This document shows, piece by piece, positions 8,854 to 16,579 of a stretch of 64,000 nucleotides of DNA. The position numbers were made by a program, and so were the translations under genes. The notes under the pieces are model-generated. The model was not told where the DNA came from and searched no databases. It saw only the letters and a list, made by a program, of their open reading frames with translations. Position 1 is the first letter of the stretch, and each line of letters starts with the position of its first letter. The DNA comes from Chitinophaga japonensis. Its GTDB lineage: Bacteria; Bacteroidota; Bacteroidia; Chitinophagales; Chitinophagaceae. Where the stretch lies: NCBI RefSeq assembly GCF_007830125.1, contig NZ_VLLG01000006.1, positions 248,001 to 312,000 on the forward strand, given 5' to 3'.

Positions 8854-11457
8854 ATGAATAAATCAATCAAAATGAACTGGCACAGGTTAAGTATAGACGA
8901 AACTTTTGAGTTGCTGGATACAAAACAACAGGGATTGAGCACATCGGATGCCGAGGCAAGACTGGCGCAATATGGCCCTAACGAATTGCAGGAGGGAAAA
9001 AAGAAAAGCATAGCCCTTATGCTGCTGGGCCAGTTTAAGGATGTGATGATCCTGATCCTGCTGGTGGCAGCCATTATATCCGGCATCATTGGGGACCTTA
9101 CTGATACAATTGTTATCCTTATCATTATTTTCCTGAATGCTATTATCGGTTTCCTCCAGGAATACCGTGCAGAAAAAGCCATGCAGGCTTTGAAGCAAAT
9201 GGCGGTTACACAGGCAAGGGTGCTGCGGGATGGGCTCAGCACCTGGATGCCCGCTACGGCACTGGCGCCCGGCGACGTAATCCTGCTGGAGGCCGGCAAT
9301 GCTGTTCCCGCTGATGTACGGATCATTGAATCGGTGAACCTGAAGATAGAAGAGGCCGCCCTGACCGGCGAATCACACGCTATTGACAAGATCGTTCATC
9401 CGCTGGAAATAGATGACTTACCCGTTGGCGACAGGAAAAACCTGGCCTTTAAGGGAACTTTTGTGACGTACGGCCGGGGTACTGCGGTGGTGATTGCGAC
9501 CGGCATGCAAACGGAGCTTGGGCGTATCGCCAAAATGCTGCAGGAAGAGGAATCGCTTACCCCATTGCAGCAGCGGATGATCTCATTTGGGAAAAAACTG
9601 TCGGTACTGGTATTATTCCTGTGCGCTTTATTCTTTGTTGCCGGTTGGCTGCGGGGGGAAGAAGTGATCAAAATGGTCATGACAAGCATTTCCCTGGCTG
9701 TTGCGGCTATCCCGGAAGCATTGCCCGCCGTTATTACGATTTCGCTGGCCCTGGCAGCCAAAAGAATGATCCGGCTCAACAGTCTTATCAGGAAATTGCC
9801 GGCAGTGGAAACCCTGGGCTCCGTTACCTATATCTGCACCGATAAAACAGGTACGCTTACCAAGAACAAAATGCACGTGGAGAAAGTTTTTTTCGATGGA
9901 AAATCATATGAAAGAAAAGACCTCCCCTCCTTTGAGCAGCACGAACACGAGAAACTGCTGCTACAGGCATTTGCGTTAAACAATGATGCAGTCATGGATG
10001 CGGATAGTAATATGAAGGGGGATAGCACGGAGATCGCTCTACTGGAAATGGCGGTTGAACAACATGTTAAAACAGCCGGCTGGCCCCGCCTTTCGGAAAT
10101 AGCTTTTGATGCCGACCGCAAACTCATGACCACTTTTCATAAGCACGGGAATAGAATGATCTCCTTCACCAAGGGCGCTCCCGATATTTTATTGAAGCGA
10201 TGTGTGGACATCGATCTTCCATCCATGCAGGAACAGGTAGATATAATGGCGGCAGATGGTTTAAGGGTGCTGGGCTTCGCCTTTCGCTACTGGGACACGC
10301 TTCCTGAACATCCCGAAAGTGAAACGCATGAAACAGGTTTGCAGTTCCTGGGATTAACCGGCATTATAGATCCGCCAAGAGAAGAAGTACCGGAAGCAGT
10401 ATCTCAATGTAAAACAGCAGGTATTGTACCGGTGATGATAACAGGCGATCATCCGCTTACCGCGAAAACCATTGCCCACCGCATAGGCATTATCAGCAGT
10501 GAACAGGACCTGGTTATTACCGGCCAGGAGCTTGCGGCGATGGACAATGACAGCTTTCTTGCAAAAGCGGAAAAGATAAAAGTATATGCCCGGGTATCTC
10601 CCGAACAAAAACTGCAGATCGTAAAAGCGCTGCAACAGAAAGGACATTACGTAGCAATGACGGGCGACGGGGTTAATGACGCGCCTTCGCTTAAACGGGC
10701 AAATATCGGCATAGCAATGGGGATTACGGGAACCGATGTTTCCAAGGAAGCCGCCCATATGATCCTGCTGGATGATAATTTTTCCACGATAGTAAGGGCG
10801 GTGAAGGAAGGCCGGAGGATCTACGACAACATACTGAAGTTTATCAAATACCTGATGACCACCAATTCCGGCGAATTATGGACATTGCTGCTAGGCCCTA
10901 TGATCGGTTTGCCCGTAGCGTTGCTGCCAATACATATTTTATGGATAAACCTGGTGTCCGACGGCCTGCCGGCTATTTCCCTGTCGTTTGAAAAAGCCGA
11001 GAAGGATATTATGAACAGGCCGCCCCGTCCGCCGCAGCAAAGTGTTTTTGCCAACGGCCGTGGATTTCACATGGTTTGGGTAGGCATGTTAATGGCAGGC
11101 ATTACCTTGTCCCTTCAGGGATGGGCTATCCGTAATGATCTACACTGGCAAACCATTGTTTTCAATGTATTGTGCTTATGCCAGATGGGCCATGTACTGG
11201 CCATCCGGTCGGAGCACCGGTCCCTGTTTGCAACCGGCATATTTTCCAACAAACCGCTGTTAGGCGCGGTGGTACTGGCTTTTATCCTCCAGTTCACCAT
11301 CACCTATGTTCCTTTCTTTCAACCTATTTTTCAAACTGAAGCGTTGACCCTAAACGAATTCTTCCTGGTTGGCGGCGCTTCGTCAATGGTGTTTTTTGCG
11401 GTTGAACTAGAGAAGGTCCTTTCCAGGAAAAGAAGAACGCAGCGGGCTGTCATGTAG
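8854..11457 (+). CDS. Cation-transporting P-type ATPase, P2 (Ca2+/PMA-like) type
   Basis: This 867-residue inner-membrane pump uses ATP to move a cation, probably Ca2+ or a monovalent ion. The N-terminal cation-ATPase domain (WHRLSIDETFELLD) is followed by the actuator motif LTGES, the TM4 ion motif PEALPA (PEGLP in many Ca2+ pumps), the phosphorylation site DKTGTLTKNKM and the hinge TGDGVNDAPSLK. About ten membrane segments can be seen. There is no HMA domain or CPx motif, so it is not a heavy-metal pump and differs from the P1B ATPases further right. An alternative ATG lies 18 bp downstream. Confidence 0.9.
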   Translation: MNKSIKMNWHRLSIDETFELLDTKQQGLSTSDAEARLAQYGPNELQEGKKKSIALMLLGQFKDVMILILLVAAIISGIIGDLTDTIVILIIIFLNAIIGFLQEYRAEKAMQALKQMAVTQARVLRDGLSTWMPATALAPGDVILLEAGNAVPADVRIIESVNLKIEEAALTGESHAIDKIVHPLEIDDLPVGDRKNLAFKGTFVTYGRGTAVVIATGMQTELGRIAKMLQEEESLTPLQQRMISFGKKLSVLVLFLCALFFVAGWLRGEEVIKMVMTSISLAVAAIPEALPAVITISLALAAKRMIRLNSLIRKLPAVETLGSVTYICTDKTGTLTKNKMHVEKVFFDGKSYERKDLPSFEQHEHEKLLLQAFALNNDAVMDADSNMKGDSTEIALLEMAVEQHVKTAGWPRLSEIAFDADRKLMTTFHKHGNRMISFTKGAPDILLKRCVDIDLPSMQEQVDIMAADGLRVLGFAFRYWDTLPEHPESETHETGLQFLGLTGIIDPPREEVPEAVSQCKTAGIVPVMITGDHPLTAKTIAHRIGIISSEQDLVITGQELAAMDNDSFLAKAEKIKVYARVSPEQKLQIVKALQQKGHYVAMTGDGVNDAPSLKRANIGIAMGITGTDVSKEAAHMILLDDNFSTIVRAVKEGRRIYDNILKFIKYLMTTNSGELWTLLLGPMIGLPVALLPIHILWINLVSDGLPAISLSFEKAEKDIMNRPPRPPQQSVFANGRGFHMVWVGMLMAGITLSLQGWAIRNDLHWQTIVFNVLCLCQMGHVLAIRSEHRSLFATGIFSNKPLLGAVVLAFILQFTITYVPFFQPIFQTEALTLNEFFLVGGASSMVFFAVELEKVLSRKRRTQRAVM

Positions 11458-11477
11458 GCCCTACATTATAAACATCC

Positions 11478-13133
11478 TCAGGCCTGCAGGATCTTCACGC
11501 AGAGCGCATCCTGGCCGGGCAGGCTATCTGGCAACTGAACGACCAGCGCTTCCGCTGTTCTTTCCACATTCACCGGTCCGTAGCCCAACAATTCGGTACG
11601 TGCAATGGCCGTGGGATAATATGAGCTGCCGGCGGCCAGGGATTTGATGCGTACTTTTCCGTCGGCCGGCGTGCCCAGCACAATGGCGTACAGGCTATCG
11701 GCCTTGGCGGTAAAGCGAATGTCTTCCGGTCCAAAAGGTTTCCCCTTACCTTCATTGAACCCCTGGGCTTTAAGCGGCGCCGCCTCTTCAATGGCCGGCC
11801 CTTCACCATATATTTTCCAGGGGCGGGTGCCAAATATCGCTTCGCTGTTATGCTGCATCCAGGCGCCAATGCCTTCTACAATTGCCAGCTCTGCGTCATC
11901 AATCGTACCGTCGCCGCGCAGGGGAACACTCAGCAAAAGGTTGCCATTTTTACTCACAATGTCGGCCAGCGTATGAATGACTGTTTTGGCCGACTTATAG
12001 CCTTGTTTGTCATAGACCCTGCGGTCGTAATGCCAACTGCCAATGCAGGTGTCTGTTTGCCACACATACGGCTCTATCTGGTGGCTCTGCCCCCGTTCAA
12101 TATCCCAGACCATGCATTGCCGCTGCTCTTCGTTGAGTATCTTACCGTTAAGCACGGCTTGCAGCGAACCATGCCTTTTGATGCTGCTGTTATAGAAATG
12201 AGCCGCTATACGCAGGCCGGCATCACTGATGGGCCATAAGGGCAGCACCGTATCGTCGAAATACAAAAGATCCGGTTCGTACCGGTTGATCAGGTCAACG
12301 GTCCGGTTAAAGAACTTCTCACAATAGGCCTTGCTGGGCTTACTGGCGCCGCCTCCCCAGCTCCATTGCTGGTTGAAGGCATCCCAGCCTTCTGCTTTGG
12401 CGCTAAGCGGATGATTTTGCGCATACAGGTCCTGCGGGTCGTACCCGTTCCACCAAGTATTTTTCCCGGCAGCCTTCGTGATCTTCCCATCATAAGGCAC
12501 ACCAGCAAGGGGCCCTTTCTTATCCGCCATCTGGGCAGGTTCGTACCAGGTCCATGCGTGCGATGCGTGCACACTAACGCCAAAAAGCAGCTCATGTTTC
12601 CGGGCGGCTTTTGCCCAACCGTCAATGAGGTCTTTTTTAGGCCCCAGGTTCACGGCGTTCCATGGCTGATATTTACTGTTGTAATTGTCAAAATTGTCAT
12701 GGTGATTGGCCAGCGCAACAAAATACCTGGCGCCGGCCTTTTTGTACAGCGAAAGCAGATAGTCGGGGTCCCAGTTCTCCGCTTTCCATTCGTTGATCAC
12801 ATCTTTAAAACCAAACTTCGATGGGTGACCATATTTCTGAAGATGATACTTGTAGCTATCGCTTCCCTCCTGGTACATGCTGCGGGCGTACCAGTCGCCG
12901 TGTTCCGGCTGGCATTGCGGCCCCCAGTGCGCCCAGATGCCGAATTTGGCGTCCCGGAACCATTCCGGTACCTGGTACTGCTTTAAGGATTGCCAGGAAG
13001 GTTGAAAAGGACCTTGTATCATCTGCTCTCCAGGCAGTGCGTTTTCTAAAAGAGCAGCAGCATTAACGTGGCGGGCTGTCCATAAAGCCGGGATCATCCC
13101 GGCCATGCCCCTGAGTAACGTACGTCGTTTCAT
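11478..13133 (-). CDS. GH29 alpha-L-fucosidase
   Basis: The 551-residue protein matches glycoside hydrolase family 29, retaining exo-enzymes that release L-fucose. Family blocks visible are KFGIWAHWGPQCQPEHGDWYARSMY, ARYFVALANHHDNFDNYNSKYQPWNAV and YEPDLLYFDDTVLPLWP; the FDD is the likely nucleophile region. The N-terminus MKRRTLLRGMAGMIPALWTA resembles a Tat-type signal peptide, implying export when folded. A divergent AraC regulator starts 105 bp away and probably controls it. Together with the sulfatase operon it hints at use of sulfated fucose-rich glycans (inference). Confidence 0.9.
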   Translation of the reverse strand: MKRRTLLRGMAGMIPALWTARHVNAAALLENALPGEQMIQGPFQPSWQSLKQYQVPEWFRDAKFGIWAHWGPQCQPEHGDWYARSMYQEGSDSYKYHLQKYGHPSKFGFKDVINEWKAENWDPDYLLSLYKKAGARYFVALANHHDNFDNYNSKYQPWNAVNLGPKKDLIDGWAKAARKHELLFGVSVHASHAWTWYEPAQMADKKGPLAGVPYDGKITKAAGKNTWWNGYDPQDLYAQNHPLSAKAEGWDAFNQQWSWGGGASKPSKAYCEKFFNRTVDLINRYEPDLLYFDDTVLPLWPISDAGLRIAAHFYNSSIKRHGSLQAVLNGKILNEEQRQCMVWDIERGQSHQIEPYVWQTDTCIGSWHYDRRVYDKQGYKSAKTVIHTLADIVSKNGNLLLSVPLRGDGTIDDAELAIVEGIGAWMQHNSEAIFGTRPWKIYGEGPAIEEAAPLKAQGFNEGKGKPFGPEDIRFTAKADSLYAIVLGTPADGKVRIKSLAAGSSYYPTAIARTELLGYGPVNVERTAEALVVQLPDSLPGQDALCVKILQA

Positions 13134-13212
13134 CTTTTAAAAATACGGATATCCCTTTTCCGCATTTTATCCAATATCGACAAAAAATTGCACTTTATCG
13201 ACATCCAGGCCC

Positions 13213-13220
13213 TACATTTG
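13213..13220 (+). promoter_or_regulatory. Candidate -7 box for the AraC gene
   Basis: TACATTTG at 13213-13220 matches the Bacteroidota -7 consensus TAnnTTTG and lies 18 bp before the ATG at 13239, with TTG at 13188-13190 upstream. This is the only promoter-like sequence I can point to in the fucosidase-AraC divergent gap. Confidence 0.4.
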
Positions 13221-13238
13221 CTGTAATTGGCCTTGTAT

Positions 13239-14108
13239 ATGAACGAAGAGCAGCAATACCCTGATTTCATTTTACTGAACGTTGGTCATGCGGTCCATAA
13301 CGCTGACTGGAACTGGAAGAATGTGTGCAGCCCTTTTACCAGGATACACCTGGTTGAAAGCGGAACGGCCAGCATCATCCGGGAAGGCGGCACCTATGAG
13401 CTGAAGAAAGATCATTTGTATCTCACGCCTTCCTATGTTCACCACGGGTATGAATGTGAGGGCAGCTTATCATTGTACTATATCCATATCTATGAAGAAA
13501 TGGGCAACCGGCCCAGCATTTTTGACCTGGTCGACTTTCCCGTGGAAGTTGCGGCAGACCCGCTGGTGATCCAGCTAATACAGCGCCTGGCCTTCATCAA
13601 CCCGGACCGGGGGCTGCAGGTTTATGATCCGCGGTCTTACGATAACTCCTCTACCCTTATTAATAATATAGCATTTCACAGGACTACCCCCTTTGCTTTT
13701 GAAATGGAGGCCCGGGGCATCATCCAACAGGTGTTTTCCCGTTTCCTGGTCCATGCATCCGGTAAAAATCTTGATCTTGACGAGCGGATAATAAAAACAC
13801 TGCATCATATTCATACTAATATCGATCAGCCCCTTAATATAGAAGACCTGGCGGCGTTATGTTTCCTTACAAAAGATCATTTTATCCGCCTGTTCAGGAA
13901 ACACATGGGCTGCACCCCGGGAAAATACATCAATCAAAAGAAGATAGAGAAGGCTCAGCAGGTCATGTTGCTGAAAGATGTATCTATTAAGGACCTTGCC
14001 TACAGCCTGGGATTTGAGAATATTTCGTACTTCAACCGGCTCTTTAAAAAAACGGCGGGGATGAATCCGGGTAGCTATAAAAAGAAGATCTGCCAGCCGG
14101 GTCGGTGA
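13239..14108 (+). CDS. AraC-family transcriptional regulator
   Basis: The product (289 residues from the ATG at 13239; a TTG 12 bp upstream is also possible) has an N-terminal cupin-like sensing half (RIHLVESGTASIIREGGTYELKKDHLYLTPSYVHHGYECEG) and a C-terminal double helix-turn-helix (LNIEDLAALCFLTKDHFIRLFRKHMGCTPGKYINQKKIEKAQ). This layout is typical of AraC regulators of sugar use. It is divergent from the fucosidase, so that gene is its likely target and a fucose-type ligand its likely signal (inference). Confidence 0.88.
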   Translation: MNEEQQYPDFILLNVGHAVHNADWNWKNVCSPFTRIHLVESGTASIIREGGTYELKKDHLYLTPSYVHHGYECEGSLSLYYIHIYEEMGNRPSIFDLVDFPVEVAADPLVIQLIQRLAFINPDRGLQVYDPRSYDNSSTLINNIAFHRTTPFAFEMEARGIIQQVFSRFLVHASGKNLDLDERIIKTLHHIHTNIDQPLNIEDLAALCFLTKDHFIRLFRKHMGCTPGKYINQKKIEKAQQVMLLKDVSIKDLAYSLGFENISYFNRLFKKTAGMNPGSYKKKICQPGR

Positions 14109-14176
14109 TGCGGTTCGCTAAGCTGATCATTTCCTGTGCTCTATGGCTAATTTTTGATTAACAAAAAAGCGGTAAA

Positions 14177-15160
14177 CTAACGCGCTGCCTTTGGCGGGTA
14201 GCCGAATTTCTTTTTAAAAGCCATGCTAAAGTGCTGTACGGAAGAATACCCCAGCGAGTGGGCAATATCAGCAATGGACATATTGGAATCCTGCAGATAG
14301 TTACAAGCCAGCTCCAGCCTTTTTTCAGCCAGATAGTTAAAAACGCTGGTATCGAATAGCTCCCGGAAGCCGTGTTTCAACTTAAACTCGTTAATGCCTG
14401 CGATGCGGGCGAGTTCTGGAAGTCCGGGCGGCGATTCAATATTTTGCAGCAGGTATTCGCGGGCAAAATGAATACGTTCCTTGTCGTAATCGGTTTTAAG
14501 GGTCGTTTGCTTCCGCAGCAGGGTGCGGCCGAAGGCGTCCGCCTGCAGGGCAAGTATTTCCAGTACTTTTGAATAGAGGAATATTTTTTTAATCCCAGGG
14601 GCGTACCGGCAGTTAAGTATTGATTGGATGGCTTGTTGCAGTCGCAGGTCTATCGGCATGTACGAAGGTGACAGCACAGCAGCTTTTTTGACCGCCACAT
14701 TCTCTGCAAACCTTTCCAGTATTTCTCCGGCGTTAACTGCAATCCGTAGAAAGGCTTCCCGGTTAAACTGAACAACAAACGCGCTGTAATCCTGGTTCAC
14801 ATTGCCAGCTAAAACGCCAGTCATACCATTGCTATAAAGCAGGTTGTGCTGGTTGCCTGCAATGGCTATCATCCCGGAAGAGTTCCCGGACTGCAACTGA
14901 ATTTCCCCTTTGAGATTAAATTGCAGGTTTACCAGGTCATGGTCGCTTTCAAGTGAAATGGATGCAGGACGATTGTAGTGCCAGTTATTAAAGAGTATTT
15001 GGATGCCATCAAACTGCCACTGCGCCATTTGCATATCGGCAAAAGGGAGCTTCATTTGGAAGGAGCGCTCGGAAAGAACCGGTTGATTAAACTCCTGCCC
15101 GGTAAATTCTTTACGATACAGTACCTGCTTGTCAAGTGTGTTCCTGAGTTCAATCGGCAT
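14177..15160 (-). CDS. AraC-family transcriptional regulator (PchR-like)
   Basis: This 327-residue protein has a long N-terminal domain with no clear cupin motif and a C-terminal AraC HTH (LPELARIAGINEFKLKHGFRELFDTSVFNYLAEKRLELACNYL, then SIADIAHSLGYSSVQHFSMAFKKKFGYPPKA). It resembles PchR-like siderophore or stress regulators. It is convergent with the previous AraC gene and divergent from a small membrane protein gene at 15250, which it may control. Confidence 0.85.
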   Translation of the reverse strand: MPIELRNTLDKQVLYRKEFTGQEFNQPVLSERSFQMKLPFADMQMAQWQFDGIQILFNNWHYNRPASISLESDHDLVNLQFNLKGEIQLQSGNSSGMIAIAGNQHNLLYSNGMTGVLAGNVNQDYSAFVVQFNREAFLRIAVNAGEILERFAENVAVKKAAVLSPSYMPIDLRLQQAIQSILNCRYAPGIKKIFLYSKVLEILALQADAFGRTLLRKQTTLKTDYDKERIHFAREYLLQNIESPPGLPELARIAGINEFKLKHGFRELFDTSVFNYLAEKRLELACNYLQDSNMSIADIAHSLGYSSVQHFSMAFKKKFGYPPKAAR

Positions 15161-15249
15161 TTTCCCGGAAATATAAAATTTACTCCTTCAAATATAAATC
15201 AATCCGGGAAATTAGCTTCAACTTGACACCTGAATCAAATGATCAAACA

Positions 15250-15717
15250 ATGAATTTTTATCTTCTCAGTCTACTGGTGCATATTACCGGGTTGACGCTC
15301 CTGGGCGGCACCGTTTTGATCGGCTATATGATGGAACGACGTTTTTGGAAACTATATGGTCCAGACCGGTCAAAGGCGTTGGTTGTGCATGATCTCGGCG
15401 CAAAGCTTGGCCCCATTGCCGCCATTGGCGGAGCATTGCTGATATTATCCGGTATTTTGCTGGTAATGCAGACAAAAGGAGCATTTGCAGAGCAATTGTG
15501 GTTCAGGGTGAAGATGATGCTGGTGCTGGTACTGATCGTAATGAGCGCTGTAACCGGGCGGCAACGTAAGAAAACGAGCGCTGTTATTACAGCGGATACA
15601 ACAGAGAAGTCAACCGCAACGCTTGCCAGGTTAGAAAGGAACATAACTGTTTACTATCTCGTACAGTTAGCGGTGGTACTTGCTATTTTTGTGTTGGGTG
15701 TGTTCAAGTTTAACTAG
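15250..15717 (+). CDS. Small integral membrane protein (DUF2269-like)
   Basis: Translation from the ATG at 15250 gives 155 residues with four membrane segments (FYLLSLLVHITGLTLLGGTVLIGYM, LGPIAAIGGALLILSGILLVM, VKMMLVLVLIVMSAV, VYYLVQLAVVLAIFVLGVF). The pattern resembles DUF2269/CopD-like predicted membrane proteins of unknown role. The frame can be extended to 15223 but without a membrane-type start. It lies between a divergent AraC gene and a DoxX-like gene 36 bp downstream, so the two membrane genes may be co-transcribed. Confidence 0.65.
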   Translation: MNFYLLSLLVHITGLTLLGGTVLIGYMMERRFWKLYGPDRSKALVVHDLGAKLGPIAAIGGALLILSGILLVMQTKGAFAEQLWFRVKMMLVLVLIVMSAVTGRQRKKTSAVITADTTEKSTATLARLERNITVYYLVQLAVVLAIFVLGVFKFN

Positions 15718-15753
15718 GTCTTGCATACAGGCATTATTACAAAAAGTATTGTT

Positions 15754-16188
15754 ATGAACAAACCGGAAAAACTTCCTTTGTCGATTTCGAGGGCACGTCT
15801 TATAGCCTATTGGATTTTCACCGGCTTTCTGGTATTCGAATGTGTTTACGCTGCAACCTGGTGTTTTAACTGGCTCAATAAAGGCTACTATAATCGCCTT
15901 ATGGAACAAATAGGTTTCCCTGCCTATTTCCCTTATATTCTGGGAACAGCAACCCTTCTGGCAGCCCCGGTTTTCGTACTTCCACGTTTAGCACTTTTTA
16001 AAGAGTGGGCGTACTTCGGGATGGCCATGATATACATTGGCGGAATTACATGCCACCTTTATGTGGCTGATGGCGTGAAGACCATTTTTCCTGCCCTTTT
16101 TTTCTTATCCATTACAATAGGTTCCTGGGCGCTTCGCCCACCTTCCCGCAAACTCCAGGATTCAAACCAGCGACCTTCTACCCCGTAG
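15754..16188 (+). CDS. DoxX-like membrane protein with a tRNA-derived C-terminus
   Basis: From the ATG at 15754 the product has 144 residues and four membrane segments in the DoxX-like pattern (RLIAYWIFTGFLVFECVYAA, FPYILGTATLLAAPVFVLP, EWAYFGMAMIYIGGITCHLYVADG, TIFPALFFLSITIGSWALRPPSRK). DoxX-like proteins are poorly understood membrane components often linked to redox stress. The last residues (QDSNQRPSTP) are read from a tRNA-like sequence on the opposite strand, so the natural C-terminus was probably altered by an old insertion at a tRNA gene. It is the last host-type gene before the integrative element. Confidence 0.7.
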   Translation: MNKPEKLPLSISRARLIAYWIFTGFLVFECVYAATWCFNWLNKGYYNRLMEQIGFPAYFPYILGTATLLAAPVFVLPRLALFKEWAYFGMAMIYIGGITCHLYVADGVKTIFPALFFLSITIGSWALRPPSRKLQDSNQRPSTP

Positions 16189-16198
16189 ATCAGATAGA
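16157..16198 (-). other. tRNA-like remnant (Arg-type 3' half, degenerate)
   Basis: Read on the minus strand, this stretch contains CTGATCTACGGGGTAGAAGG, a GGTCGCTGG run and GGTTTGAATCC, which resembles the anticodon arm (ACG), variable region and T arm of a bacterial tRNA-Arg. The stems no longer pair properly and no acceptor or D arm follows, so it is not a working tRNA. It overlaps the 3' end of the DoxX-like gene. It may be the scar of an older integration. Confidence 0.35.
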
Positions 16199-16251
16199 AA
16201 GATGTATTTTTACGCTGCTAATAAGCTCTTTACTTCCTGTCTTCAATTTTA

Positions 16252-16272
16252 CTGGTAAATTGCTGGTAAATT
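16252..16272. repeat. Paired CTGGTAAATT repeats left of the att site
   Basis: CTGGTAAATT occurs at 16252-16261 and 16263-16272, an 11-bp period. A near-identical pair (CTGGCAAATT) lies right of the att site at 16514-16535. Such paired short repeats resemble arm-type integrase binding sites. Confidence 0.4.
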
Positions 16273-16282
16273 TCAGGAAAAC

Positions 16283-16311
16283 AAAAAGGCCGCATCACTG
16301 CGACCTTTTTT
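16283..16311 (-). terminator. Terminator of the leftward tRNA-Leu gene
   Basis: GGTCGCA/TGCGGCC form a 7-bp stem on the minus strand (one G-U pair) with a 4-nt loop, followed by a run of T on that strand. It lies just past the 3' end of the tRNA-Leu fragment, as expected for the original tRNA transcription unit. A shorter T-run on the plus strand could also make it work rightwards. Confidence 0.6.
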
Positions 16312-16329
16312 ACTTGTTGATAATCACCG

Positions 16330-16381
16330 TGCCCGGAACAGGAATCGAACCTGCACTCCCTTGCGAGAACCAGATTTTGAG
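16330..16381 (-). tRNA. 3' fragment of tRNA-Leu (anticodon CAA); att site of the integrative element
   Basis: On the minus strand this is a tRNA-Leu 3' part: anticodon loop CTCAAAA (16375-16381), stem strand TCTGG, long variable arm, T arm GCAGG-TTCGATT-CCTGT and acceptor strand ending GGGCA at 16330. The 5' anticodon stem strand (CCAGA expected) and everything before it are missing; identity stops after about 16382 and AT-rich element DNA begins. A broken inverted repeat (TTGCGA at 16361-16366 and TTCGCAA at 16382-16388) surrounds the break and looks like an integrase core site. The whole tRNA gene should be at the other end of the element. Confidence 0.75.
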
Positions 16382-16513
16382 TTCGCAAGATTGCTTAATT
16401 CCACTTCTACTCATCTTAACTGAAATTAACTTAACTATTTAATTATCAATAAATTAAATGTATTTTCCTATTTTCGTTGAACCCTTTCAACAGGGCATTT
16501 AACTGACCGTTTG

Positions 16514-16535
16514 CTGGCAAATTCACTGGCAAATT
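16514..16535. repeat. Paired CTGGCAAATT repeats right of the att site
   Basis: CTGGCAAATT occurs at 16514-16523 and 16526-16535, a 12-bp period, just before the integrase gene. It matches the pair left of the att site except for one base per copy. Confidence 0.4.
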
Positions 16536-16579
16536 TTGACGGTGCAGGAAGGATTTGTGAAAATGAAAAATTCAGTTTT

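Noticed and set aside
8854..11457. The P2-type ATPase as part of the heavy-metal cargo
   Set aside because: It has no HMA domain or CPx motif and lies in host-type DNA left of the att site.
16300..16442. Protein-coding frame over the tRNA-Leu fragment (60 residues)
   Set aside because: Its text (VPGTGIEPALPCENQILS) is the well-known artificial translation of a tRNA on the opposite strand.
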